Assembly: GCA_011522945.1 (NCBI GenBank) | Contig: WTHY01000174.1 | Span: 1 to 23,781 of the forward strand | DNA length: 23,781 nt | Reading direction: 5' to 3' | Source: Alphaproteobacteria bacterium | GTDB lineage: Bacteria > Pseudomonadota > Alphaproteobacteria > Puniceispirillales > Puniceispirillaceae | In this document: positions 9,000 to 16,655 of the stretch, in pieces | Numbering within the stretch: the stretch's first letter is position 1 | Layout: each line of letters opens with the position of its first letter | Program-made: the position numbers and the translations under genes | Notes under the pieces: model-generated | Database searches by the model: none | Seen by the model: the letters and a program-made list of their open reading frames with translations, nothing else | Told to the model about the DNA's origin: nothing

Positions 9000-9285
9000 A
9001 GGATATCGTTGTTAAAAATTCGATACAAGTGGAGAGATGCTGTGGGGTGTTGAAAACACACCACTATATCAAGGATATGATTTGAGACCGCATTCATCAC
9101 TATGTCAGACAAGTGGTGATATGTTGTGGGCTATCTAAAAATAGGCCGATATATCAAGTGTATGATTTTAAACACCACACAACATCATCTCAGACAATTT
9201 GTGATGGTGTTCATGTCATTTACAGCAGCGCTGATACATCAAGCATACGATTTGAAAAGCCCCATTCATTATCATACCAGCTGAA
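9000..9285. repeat. degenerate 85-bp tandem repeat overlapping the gap 3' end
   Basis: Three copies are spaced exactly 85 bp apart, judged by the anchor ATCAAG whose CAAG lies at 9070-9073, 9155-9158 and 9240-9243. Each anchor is followed by an (a/g)TATGATTT-like sequence. A partial fourth copy to the left shares ACAAGTGG around 9025, 84 bp before its counterpart. The rightmost copy lies partly inside gap and encodes its last residues (NEWGFSNRMLDVSALL); the others are non-coding and have decayed. Copies 1 and 2 can form hairpins at the same place with different bases: GTGTT/AACAC (9046-9057 region) and CTAT/ATAG (9131-9144 region). Confidence 0.75.
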
Positions 9286-10212
9286 AATACGTCCCATACC
9301 ATCTGGCATAATCGTTGTTTGATCGAGATGGAATATGGAAGATGCTGAATGATGGTTCAAATCACTTGATACAAGTGGCTTGTCTGTTGTGGCTAATATC
9401 CCGGCAAGCGGGCCGTTTGCCGCATTTATCATGGCGTCATTTACAGCCTCTGCTGTAGTGTTTGCGCTTGGCATAAAGACAAGATCAACCGCTGATACAT
9501 TTGGGGTAGGTACCCGCACCGCCACACCATCAAGCTTACCAGCCAAATCAGGTAGCACCAGGCCAACTGCACGCGCAGCACCTGTTGTTGTCGGAATGAT
9601 ATTCTGAGCCGCTGCACGGGCACGATATTTGTCGCTATGCTCAGCATCTAACAGACGTTGGTCGCCTGTATAGCTATGGATAGTTGTCATGAAGCCTTGA
9701 GAAATGCCGCATAATTCTTGGAGTACATGTGCAACCGGCGCCAGGCAATTTGTGGTGCAGGACGCGTTTGATAAGACGATATCGCTATCTGTAATGGAGT
9801 CACTATTTACCCCATATACAATAGTTTTATCGGCATTTTTTGCTGGTGCTGAGACAAGTACTCTACGAACAGAGCCCCCGATATGCGCAATGGCAGCAGA
9901 TTTCTCTGTGAATCTGCCTGTACATTCTAGCACGATTTCAGCATCAACACTTTGCCAAGGAATTTGTGCTGGGTCGCGTTCAGAAAAATAGCGAATGTTT
10001 TTACCGGCAACCATAATCGCATCATCTTCAGATGAGACAGGCAAGCCAAGCCGACCATGAACAGTGTCATATTCTAATAGAAATGCTGCTAAATCAGCTG
10101 GTGCAAGGTCGTTAATCGCAACAATTTCAACGTCTGTTCTGCCAGATTCTAAAAGGGCACGTAGTACATTGCGACCGATACGACCAAATCCGTTAATGGC
10201 TAATTTTGGCAT
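9220..10212 (-). CDS. gap: glyceraldehyde-3-phosphate dehydrogenase, NAD-type
   Basis: The 330-residue enzyme oxidises glyceraldehyde-3-P, the product of the KDPG aldolase encoded across the divergent region. Numbering from the chosen ATG, NGFGRIGRN (7-15) is the dinucleotide fold, and D35 in AINDL favours NAD over NADP. SNASCTTNCLAP holds the catalytic C152, and H179 in TTIHSYTGDQ is the base. The C-terminus WYDNEWGFSNRM is canonical. The ATG at 10212 has a strong AGGAG site 7 bp upstream; a TTG extending the frame to 10236 is rejected because it would place that site inside the gene. A TTGACA promoter-like element lies about 140 bp upstream. The last codons belong to an 85-bp repeat. Confidence 0.96.
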   Translation of the reverse strand: MPKLAINGFGRIGRNVLRALLESGRTDVEIVAINDLAPADLAAFLLEYDTVHGRLGLPVSSEDDAIMVAGKNIRYFSERDPAQIPWQSVDAEIVLECTGRFTEKSAAIAHIGGSVRRVLVSAPAKNADKTIVYGVNSDSITDSDIVLSNASCTTNCLAPVAHVLQELCGISQGFMTTIHSYTGDQRLLDAEHSDKYRARAAAQNIIPTTTGAARAVGLVLPDLAGKLDGVAVRVPTPNVSAVDLVFMPSANTTAEAVNDAMINAANGPLAGILATTDKPLVSSDLNHHSASSIFHLDQTTIMPDGMGRIFSWYDNEWGFSNRMLDVSALL

Positions 10213-10347
10213 AAATTGTCTCCTAACATTAAGCAAATCATGTCCGCAGACACCGGTAATAACCAGCTAGCTAAAAGCGACTGAGGCGACATGACATGCC
10301 TGACAAATTATTTTTGGCCTCATATGACTTGGCCATGAGTTTCAGCG

Positions 10348-10375
10348 AGTATGAACAAAATGTGGCGTATGTCAA
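10348..10375 (-). promoter_or_regulatory. candidate gap promoter
   Basis: On the minus strand a perfect TTGACA (10375-10370) is followed after 16 bp by CATACT (10353-10348), 4/6 to TATAAT. It would give a leader of about 130 nt before the AGGAG site of gap. Confidence 0.45.
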
Positions 10376-10406
10376 TAAATAACTCAATTTGATTTATATA
10401 TTGACC
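10371..10406. promoter_or_regulatory. AT-rich dyad and plus-strand -35 element, candidate ROK operator
   Basis: ATAAAT (10375-10380) and ATTTAT (10392-10397) form a 23-bp dyad nested in the outer inverted repeat GTCAATA (10371-10377)/TATTGAC (10399-10405). The outer arms overlap the two outward-facing -35 elements: TTGACA for gap and TTGACC (10401-10406) for the plus strand. A protein bound here could control both directions. AT-rich dyads of this size are used by characterised ROK regulators such as NagC and Mlc; assigning it to the adjacent ROK protein is inference. Confidence 0.4.
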
Positions 10407-10581
10407 AAATGCGAAGAAAAGCGCAAATTGGTGATGTGTTAGAGGGTTATTCCCACAAAAGATTTATGCCCGAAGGGAGGGCGCATCCAAAGGCGGTGTA
10501 TAGCTGGAAACGGTGCATTGATGATTTGTGTCTGTGTATGGCAATTTTGGGACGGCGATTGCGCAGAGTTGTTACAGCTAT

Positions 10582-10655
10582 CCTGATGCATATTGGTAGC
10601 ATGGAGACGCGTTGCTACAGACAGCAAGTCTCTCATCAGGGGTGTGACTGGCACA
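10582..10655 (+). promoter_or_regulatory. strongly foldable 5' leader of the ROK-zwf operon
   Basis: CCTGATG (10582-10588) pairs fully with CATCAGG (10634-10640). Inside, GAGAC-gcg-TTGCT (10604-10616) pairs with AGCAA-GTCTC (10623-10632), leaving only one unpaired base before the outer stem on the 3' side. A competing pairing exists, GTAGCA (10596-10601) with TGCTAC (10613-10618), which uses part of the same bases. A small TGTG/CACA hairpin (10643-10655) precedes the AAGG ribosome site. There is no T-run, so it is not a simple terminator. I do not recognise a known riboswitch class. Confidence 0.4.
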
Positions 10656-10674
10656 AAGGGATGTAAGGCTAGAA

Positions 10675-11982
10675 TTGGTTATGGTCAAAACGAATAAAAC
10701 AAATGATTTAGACAGGCTGCATGATTCTGTCATGCAGCATGATCATGCGAATGCTGGCAAAGTAACACCGCCTAATAACGCGCTCATCCAACGTCAAGGC
10801 GGCAATCAAGTCAGTATTGGCCAATATAATGAGCGGTTAATTCTATCCTTGTTACGTACTGGTGGCGGTCTAACAAAGGCAGAGCTTGCACGTCGTACAA
10901 GTCTGACTGCACAGACCATTACAGTGATTGTAAACCGCTTAGAAACCCGAGGCCTAGTGATTGCGGGAGATAAACAGCGTGGTCAGGTCGGGCAACCAAG
11001 GACACCATATCATCTCAACCCACATGGTGTTGTAACCATAGGTATTAAGATTGGTCGCCGGCAGCTAGATTACTTAGCCATGGGCTTTGATGGGTCGATT
11101 TTGGCACGTGAAACCTTCCGTCTAGGCCATCCGCTACCTAAAGATATTATGGGTAAATTGGCTGAAACCTTGCCAAATTTTGTTGCTAATCTGCCTGATA
11201 ATTTAAGGCAAAATCTGATCGGCTTTGGCGTGGCCATGCCAAATGATTTAAGCAGCTGGGAAACGATTATCGGCGTTGAATCAGGGGCTCTTGCTGGCTG
11301 GGATGACATAGATATATGTGCTGAAATTGAGGCTATAACGGGCTATTCAGCCCAAGTTATGAATGATGTGACAGCAGCCTGTCTTGCTGAATTAAATTTC
11401 GGGATTGGAAATCAATATCGAGATTTTCTCTATATATATGTTGGGTCTCTTATTGGCGGTGGGCTTGTACTAGACCATCAGCTCCAAATTGGGCGCCGTG
11501 GATACGCAGCTGCATTGGGCCCTATGGCACTCTCTGTATCGCAGGGTAGCAACGCTGATGCTGCGCCGGATATGTTGTTAGACAAAGCCTCTCTTATTAC
11601 ACTTGAAAATGGTTTTGCAGAGGCAGGCCTTGATAGGGGTATTACCTGTCGAGATAACGTATTTACCGGTGCTTATCAGGATATCTTCCAAAGCTGGTTA
11701 GATGAGGCCAGTAATACAATTGCCTTTTCGATTATAAATTCTGCAGCCATATTAGAGCTAGATGCTGTCATTATTGATGCAGCAATTGCGCCTGAGAATT
11801 TAAGCCATCTCATCGACGCTATCAAAATCAAGCTTACAGAATATCGTAAAGAAGGCCTTTATATGCCAGACATATTAGAGGGTACCAGAGGATATGATGC
11901 GCGCGTTCTCGGCGGCGCATTTCTGCCAATTTCCACACATTACGCAGCTGATAATAGTCGGTTGGTGAAAGAACAATTATGA
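10675..11982 (+). CDS. ROK-family transcriptional regulator with N-terminal winged HTH
   Basis: In this 435-residue protein a winged helix-turn-helix (about 50-95: LLRTGGGLTKAELARRTSLTAQTITVIVNRLETRGLV) precedes an ROK actin-like sugar-binding domain. The domain keeps NDVTAACLAELNFG (usual NDANAA-type block) and a GSLIGGGLVLD glycine segment. It lacks both the DxGGT phosphate loop of ROK sugar kinases and the CxCGxxGCxE zinc site, so it should be a sugar-sensing regulator and not a glucokinase. The gene leads the Entner-Doudoroff operon and overlaps zwf by 4 bp (ATGA), so it probably controls this operon and perhaps gap. The start could be the TTG at 10675 (AAGG 6 bp upstream) or the ATG at 10681. 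The effector is unknown. Confidence 0.88.
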   Translation: MVMVKTNKTNDLDRLHDSVMQHDHANAGKVTPPNNALIQRQGGNQVSIGQYNERLILSLLRTGGGLTKAELARRTSLTAQTITVIVNRLETRGLVIAGDKQRGQVGQPRTPYHLNPHGVVTIGIKIGRRQLDYLAMGFDGSILARETFRLGHPLPKDIMGKLAETLPNFVANLPDNLRQNLIGFGVAMPNDLSSWETIIGVESGALAGWDDIDICAEIEAITGYSAQVMNDVTAACLAELNFGIGNQYRDFLYIYVGSLIGGGLVLDHQLQIGRRGYAAALGPMALSVSQGSNADAAPDMLLDKASLITLENGFAEAGLDRGITCRDNVFTGAYQDIFQSWLDEASNTIAFSIINSAAILELDAVIIDAAIAPENLSHLIDAIKIKLTEYRKEGLYMPDILEGTRGYDARVLGGAFLPISTHYAADNSRLVKEQL

Positions 11983-13439
11983 GTGCATTACATCAGAAAA
12001 AAATTCCAGATTCGGCCATCGTTCCTGCCAGTGATTATGTCATTTTTGGCGGCACGGGCGATTTGTCTTTGCGCAAAATTGTACCAGCCCTTTTTTGGCG
12101 CTGGCTTGACCGTCAATTATCAGATGAATTCCGGATTTACCTGTCAGCGCGAAATGTACCTAGTTTAGACGATTTTACAAACGCGCTTCGACCATTCTGT
12201 GAAGAGGCATTAGCCTCTCAAGATGATGCAGAAGTAGAATTTGAAAACTTCCTATCCATCATAAACCTCGTCCCTGTGAATATCCTCAATGGCGAGGGCG
12301 CCGAGGCATTAGCCGCAAGTTTGAAAGAGCGGTTTTCACCAGAAAGACCATGCATATTCTATCTAGCTGTTGCCCCTAGTCTATTTGGGGCCAGCTGTCA
12401 GCTTATCCAGTCTGTTGGTCTCTCAGAACCACAATGTCGTCTGGTGGTAGAAAAACCACTTGGGTCTGATGGCACTTCAGCACGGCAGATAAATGATGAG
12501 CTATTAGCTGTATTTTCAGAAGAACAAATTTACCGGATTGACCATTATCTTGGTAAGGAAACGGTCCAGAACCTAATGGCGCTGCGTTTTGCCAATGTGC
12601 TTTTCGAAAATCAATGGACAAATCAGAATATTGATCATGTTCAGATTACAGTTGCAGAAGATCTAGGTGTTGGCCAACGGGCTGCCTATTACGATAAATT
12701 CGGCGCCTTGCGTGATATGGTGCAAAATCATCTTTTGCAGCTTCTTTGTCTTGTGGCGATGGAACCACCGGCAAAGTTTCAGGCTAATCAGGTTCGTGAT
12801 GAAAAACTTCGTGTGTTGCGTGCCTTGCGCCAAACAAAGCCTGAAGATGTTCAGCTTGGGCAATATCGAGACTATTTAGAAGAGCTTGGTGCGCCGTCAA
12901 ATACAGAGACTTATGCAGCCTTGCGTTGTTATATTGATAATTGGCGCTGGGCTGGTGTACCATTTTATATTCGCACAGGCAAAAAGCTGACAATGCGTGC
13001 TTCTGAAATTATCATAACCTTTAAGCAATCACCGCATGATATATTTGATCTAGCAGATGATACGCGCACACCTAATAGACTTGTTATACGTCTTCAGCCA
13101 CAAGAAGGCCTGCGCCTGCAGCTGACATCCAAAGCACCTGGCCCAGGCGGCATGCGCTTACTGCCATCAGAGCTAAACCTATCATTTGGCGATACGTTTG
13201 ATCAGCGTCTGCCAGACGCTTATGAAAGATTGCTGATGGACACAGCCCGTGGGAATCAAACCTTATTCATGCGCCTTGATGAGGTGTTGGCAGCTTGGGA
13301 TTTTGTAGACCCTATTTTAAAGCACGCAGCAGACACACAGCCTGCCATTTATCATACAAGCTCGATGGGACCTGCAGATTCATTATTTGCAAACACAGAG
13401 TCTGACTGGATTACCCCTGTTGAAGAAGGAGCTAGCTAA
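11979..13439 (+). CDS. zwf: glucose-6-phosphate 1-dehydrogenase
   Basis: The 486-residue product has the standard Zwf length. It oxidises glucose-6-P to 6-phosphogluconolactone with NADP or NAD and is the entry step of the Entner-Doudoroff route. GGTGDLSLRK (24-33) is the dinucleotide loop (commonly GASGDLAxRK). EKPLG (158-162) and RIDHYLGKE (186-194, with catalytic-site D188 and H189) are diagnostic. The segment FGALRDMVQNHLLQ contains the second conserved histidine. It starts inside the ROK stop codon (ATGA) and ends one base into the pgl start (TAATG), which suggests tight translational coupling. Confidence 0.96.
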   Translation: MSALHQKKIPDSAIVPASDYVIFGGTGDLSLRKIVPALFWRWLDRQLSDEFRIYLSARNVPSLDDFTNALRPFCEEALASQDDAEVEFENFLSIINLVPVNILNGEGAEALAASLKERFSPERPCIFYLAVAPSLFGASCQLIQSVGLSEPQCRLVVEKPLGSDGTSARQINDELLAVFSEEQIYRIDHYLGKETVQNLMALRFANVLFENQWTNQNIDHVQITVAEDLGVGQRAAYYDKFGALRDMVQNHLLQLLCLVAMEPPAKFQANQVRDEKLRVLRALRQTKPEDVQLGQYRDYLEELGAPSNTETYAALRCYIDNWRWAGVPFYIRTGKKLTMRASEIIITFKQSPHDIFDLADDTRTPNRLVIRLQPQEGLRLQLTSKAPGPGGMRLLPSELNLSFGDTFDQRLPDAYERLLMDTARGNQTLFMRLDEVLAAWDFVDPILKHAADTQPAIYHTSSMGPADSLFANTESDWITPVEEGAS

Positions 13440-14056
13440 TGTCTGAGCCAGCAGCAATGCGCATAGCAGATAATTTGCGAGATGGCATATCAAAAACAGG
13501 TAGTGCAAGTCTGGTTGTATCTGGCGGTTCAAGCCCACTGCCTATTTTCCGTGCCTTGCGCTCTATGGCGTTGCCATGGTCTGATATTACGGTATTACTG
13601 GTAGATGACAGGCTTGTGGCAGATGAGGATTCTGCGAGTAATGTAAAATTATTAGCTGATGAGCTGCTGATTGACGCTGCCTCAAAAGCCACATTTCTAT
13701 CTTTAAAAGACATGGATGTAACTGCTGGTGAGATTGTGCGTCCTTTTGATGTTATGCTGCTGGGAATGGGTACTGACGGCCATTTTGCCTCACTCTTCCC
13801 AGACATGCCTGACCCGGATCTGGCGTTTGGATTAGAGGCGCCTGCCCAAATTATAAAGACGCCGCCGCGTGGTAACCCTCTGCTACCACGTATAAGTATG
13901 AATTTATCGATGATACTAGAGAGCAAAAATCTATATTTGATGGTATCTGGCACACAAAAGCAGTCTGTGTTTGAACAGGCAAAGACAGATCAAGATCTAC
14001 CTATTCATCATTTGCTAACGCAGAAACGAACTGAGGTACAAATTTTAAAAGGCTAA
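13439..14056 (+). CDS. pgl: 6-phosphogluconolactonase, DevB/Pgl type
   Basis: This 205-residue enzyme hydrolyses the lactone made by Zwf. SGGSSP (28-33) is the phosphate-binding loop, DDR (56-58) stands where DER is usual, and LGMGTDGHFASLFP carries D113 and H115 of the active site. It is about 20-30 residues shorter than common Pgl proteins, and most of the shortfall is at the N-terminus. The start is nevertheless firm: GGAG lies 8 bp upstream, and the ATG shares a base with the zwf stop. The core motifs are intact, so it is probably active. Confidence 0.92.
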   Translation: MSEPAAMRIADNLRDGISKTGSASLVVSGGSSPLPIFRALRSMALPWSDITVLLVDDRLVADEDSASNVKLLADELLIDAASKATFLSLKDMDVTAGEIVRPFDVMLLGMGTDGHFASLFPDMPDPDLAFGLEAPAQIIKTPPRGNPLLPRISMNLSMILESKNLYLMVSGTQKQSVFEQAKTDQDLPIHHLLTQKRTEVQILKG

Positions 14057-14113
14057 GCCGTCCAGCCTGAAGATTGAGCACTTAGGCGTGAAGCTAAATG
14101 CATAGGATTTCTG

Positions 14114-14129
14114 TTTGGGATGTCCCAAA
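14114..14129. promoter_or_regulatory. perfect 16-bp palindrome upstream of edd
   Basis: TTTGGGATGTCCCAAA is two 7-bp arms around TG, 45 bp before the edd start in the only sizeable gap (about 115 bp) of the zwf-pgi operon. It may be an operator for an internal edd-eda-pgi promoter. It does not resemble the HexR box of pseudomonads (TTGT...ACAA). No T-run follows, so it is not a terminator. Confidence 0.4.
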
Positions 14130-14173
14130 TATCAGGCACGAATTAGATAAAGACATATATAGGAATGGTCATC

Positions 14174-15997
14174 ATGACTGATTTACATCCAACCCTCCAA
14201 AAGGTACTGCGCCGTGTTCGAGACCGCAGCGCAGATAGCCGCGCAGCATATCTTGCCGATATAGAGGCTATGACAAATGACAGTGACGGTGACAGGTCTC
14301 AGGTTAGCTGCTCGAACCTTGCACATGCAGCGGCAGCTGCTGGGCCAGATCAAGATGATGTATTGGGGACGGCCGCAGAGCCAAAACCAAATATAGGTAT
14401 TATCACCGCTTATAATGATATGTTATCCGCGCACCAGCCCTTTGAGGGCTTTCCTGCGATGATACGATCTGCTGCACGGGCGGCAGGTGGAACGGCGCAG
14501 GTAGCTGGCGGGGTTCCGGCGATGTGTGATGGTGTAACACAAGGCCGTCCCGGTATGGAGCTATCCCTTCTCAGCCGAGATGTTATTGCTATGTCAACAG
14601 CGGTTGGCCTTAGCCATAATGTATATGATGCTGCACTTTGTCTTGGGGTTTGTGATAAGATCGTCCCTGGCTTGGTTATGGGGGCTCTGCAATTTGGGCA
14701 TTTGCCTATGATCTTTCTGCCAGCAGGTCCAATGAGTAGCGGTTTGCCGAATGAAGAAAAAGCAGCCATACGTGCTGCCTTTGCCAAGGGTGAGGCAACA
14801 CGTGAAGATTTACTCAAATCCGAAATTGCTGCCTATCATGGGCCTGGTACCTGTACCTTTTACGGCACCGCCAATTCTAATCAGATGTTGATGGAGATAA
14901 TGGGTCTGCATTTGCCAGGTTCAGCCTTTATTCATCCACATTCTGACTTGCGGCACGCATTGACAGTCGCGGCAACAGAAGAGGCTATTGCTTTGGCAAA
15001 ATCAGGTAATACTGACAAGTCTATTGGTGTCATGTTAGATGAACGGTCTTTTGTGAATGCGATTGTCGGATTGCATGCTACAGGCGGGTCTACCAATCAT
15101 ACGCTACATTTGCCAGCCATGGCTGCCGCTGCAGGTATTCAACTGCGCTGGGAGGATTTTGCTGACCTGTCGGAGGTTGTGCCTCTGCTTGCGCGTGTCT
15201 ATCCAAATGGTGGTGCTGATGTGAATCATTTCCATGCAGCAGGCGGCATTGGATTTGTTATAAAAGAGCTGCTTGCAGCAGGCTTGCTTGATGGCAGTGC
15301 TGGTGCAGTCGCTGCTGATACAATTTCTGATTGTGCAAGGGAGCCTATCTTGCAAGATAATGCTCTTATCTGGAGAGATGCCCCCGATAAATCAGCTGAC
15401 CTAAATATCTTACGCCCTGTTTCAGATGCACATGCGCAGCAAGGCGGGTTACAGATGTTATCAGGAAATATTGGCAAGGCTGTTATCAAAATCTCAGCAG
15501 TTGACCCATCTCGTCATCACATATCTGCGCCAGCAGCTATATTCCATGACGAAGCCTCTGTGAAAGCAGCCTATCAAGCAGGTGCGTTGAACAGAGACGT
15601 TATTGTCGTCGTGCGTGGTCAGGGGCCAGTGGCGAATGGAATGCCAGAGCTGCATAGCCTCACACCTCTGCTGACAAATCTACAAGGGCAAGGCTATGTT
15701 GTCGGGTTGGTAACAGATGGCCGGATGTCTGGTGCATCCGGCAAAATTCCAGCAGCTATCCATGTCAGTCCAGAAGCAGCGAAAGGCGGCATGATTGGCA
15801 GGATTCAAGATGGGGATATAATCACCATTGATGCAACAAACGGGACATTAACTGTAGATGCAGGTCTTGAGGAGCGCGCTGAATTTGACGCGACACACCT
15901 ATCATCTGATACAACATTTGCGCGTGATATGTTTGCGCCAATGCGTAAAGCTGCCGCGGACGCCGAATTTGGTGGCGGATTAAACCAGTTAGGATAA
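14174..15997 (+). CDS. edd: 6-phosphogluconate dehydratase
   Basis: This 607-residue IlvD/Edd-family [4Fe-4S] dehydratase makes KDPG from 6-phosphogluconate. The cluster cysteines sit in PAMCDGVTQG (C118), GVCDKIVPG (C160) and PGTCTFYGTANSNQ (C227), matching Edd more closely than dihydroxyacid dehydratase. SGLPNEEK and HLPGSAFIHPHSDLR are further Edd-type blocks. The ATG at 14174 is preferred because the AGGA site (14161-14164) lies 9 bp upstream of it; the in-frame ATG at 14165 directly abuts that site. The gene follows pgl after about 115 bp carrying a palindrome, and eda follows within 6 bp. Confidence 0.96.
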   Translation: MTDLHPTLQKVLRRVRDRSADSRAAYLADIEAMTNDSDGDRSQVSCSNLAHAAAAAGPDQDDVLGTAAEPKPNIGIITAYNDMLSAHQPFEGFPAMIRSAARAAGGTAQVAGGVPAMCDGVTQGRPGMELSLLSRDVIAMSTAVGLSHNVYDAALCLGVCDKIVPGLVMGALQFGHLPMIFLPAGPMSSGLPNEEKAAIRAAFAKGEATREDLLKSEIAAYHGPGTCTFYGTANSNQMLMEIMGLHLPGSAFIHPHSDLRHALTVAATEEAIALAKSGNTDKSIGVMLDERSFVNAIVGLHATGGSTNHTLHLPAMAAAAGIQLRWEDFADLSEVVPLLARVYPNGGADVNHFHAAGGIGFVIKELLAAGLLDGSAGAVAADTISDCAREPILQDNALIWRDAPDKSADLNILRPVSDAHAQQGGLQMLSGNIGKAVIKISAVDPSRHHISAPAAIFHDEASVKAAYQAGALNRDVIVVVRGQGPVANGMPELHSLTPLLTNLQGQGYVVGLVTDGRMSGASGKIPAAIHVSPEAAKGGMIGRIQDGDIITIDATNGTLTVDAGLEERAEFDATHLSSDTTFARDMFAPMRKAAADAEFGGGLNQLG

Positions 15998-16003
15998 TAA
16001 CCC

Positions 16004-16630
16004 ATGTTAAAAGATATTCTTCAGCTCGGACCTGTTATGCCGGTGATTGTGATAGATAACGCCTCTGATGCTGTGCCTCTTGCGGATGCGCTTTTAGAGG
16101 GCGGTATAACAGCTATTGAAATAACGCTTCGCACAGATGCAGCGCTAGATGCGATGCGTGCGATAAGTGAGGCGCGTCCTGATATGGTGGTTGGGGCTGG
16201 TACAATTTTAAATGCAAAAAATGCCAAGGATGCCAAAGCTGCAGGCGCAAAATTTGCCGTCAGCCCTGGCGCGACAGATATGGTGCTGTCAGCCTGCCGT
16301 GATGTGGCGTTACCATTACTGCCAGGTGCGGCAACTGTATCAGAAATGATGGCACTCAATGAGCAAGGTTATGATGTACTGAAATTTTTCCCTGCATCAG
16401 CTGCTGGTGGGCTGCCTTTGCTAAAATCCTTGATTAGCCCTTTGCCACATCTAACTTTCTGTCCAACAGGTGGTATTTCGCAAGAGACAGCACCAGACTG
16501 GTTAGCTCTGGCAAATATTGTCTGTGTAGGCGGTAGCTGGATAGCGCCGCAAACACTCATTTCTGGGGGGCAATTTGACGAAATTCAAAAGCGGGCTGCT
16601 GCCGCTCAAGCCCTCGGTTCGGCCAAATAA
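16004..16630 (+). CDS. eda: KDPG aldolase (2-dehydro-3-deoxy-phosphogluconate aldolase)
   Basis: This 208-residue class I aldolase splits KDPG into pyruvate and glyceraldehyde-3-P; many Eda proteins also act on 4-hydroxy-2-oxoglutarate. E39 and R43 in IEITLRT, GAGTIL (64-69), the Schiff-base lysine K127 in LKFFPA and PTGGI are all in the expected places. An AGGAT site lies in the end of edd, 9 bp before the ATG. It joins two routes in this window: the Zwf-Pgl-Edd branch and, through KDG, the UxaC-UxuB branch. Confidence 0.96.
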   Translation: MLKDILQLGPVMPVIVIDNASDAVPLADALLEGGITAIEITLRTDAALDAMRAISEARPDMVVGAGTILNAKNAKDAKAAGAKFAVSPGATDMVLSACRDVALPLLPGAATVSEMMALNEQGYDVLKFFPASAAGGLPLLKSLISPLPHLTFCPTGGISQETAPDWLALANIVCVGGSWIAPQTLISGGQFDEIQKRAAAAQALGSAK

Positions 16631-16655
16631 GGCAAGGATTTAGTGAGATAAAGAG

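Larger units (their letters stand above)
10213..10674. other. divergent control region between gap and the ROK-zwf operon
   Basis: This 460-bp stretch has no credible gene. The left half is AT-rich and carries the promoter-like elements and dyad listed separately. The right half (10440-10660) should be the untranslated leader of the ROK-zwf operon and is rich in inverted repeats. An 85-codon plus-strand frame (10409-10666) lacks a ribosome site and resembles nothing I know. Confidence 0.7.

Noticed and set aside
9000..9285. CRISPR array
   Set aside because: The period is 85 bp with diverged units and no short constant repeat with variable spacers, and no cas gene is present. One unit is part of gap.
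9113..9322. 69-codon plus-strand ORF across the gap 3' end
   Set aside because: It is formed by the 85-bp repeats and the antisense of gap, with no sign of coding.
10409..10666. 85-codon ORF in the gap-ROK divergent region
   Set aside because: It has no ribosome site, a Cys/Arg-rich unnatural composition and an equally long frame on the opposite strand. The structured leader explains the region better.
10675..11982. Reading the ROK protein as the missing glucokinase of the operon
   Set aside because: An N-terminal winged helix is present and the DxGGT phosphate loop and zinc motif of ROK kinases are absent.
14114..14129. Terminator between pgl and edd
   Set aside because: The palindrome has only a 2-nt centre and no T-run follows on either strand.
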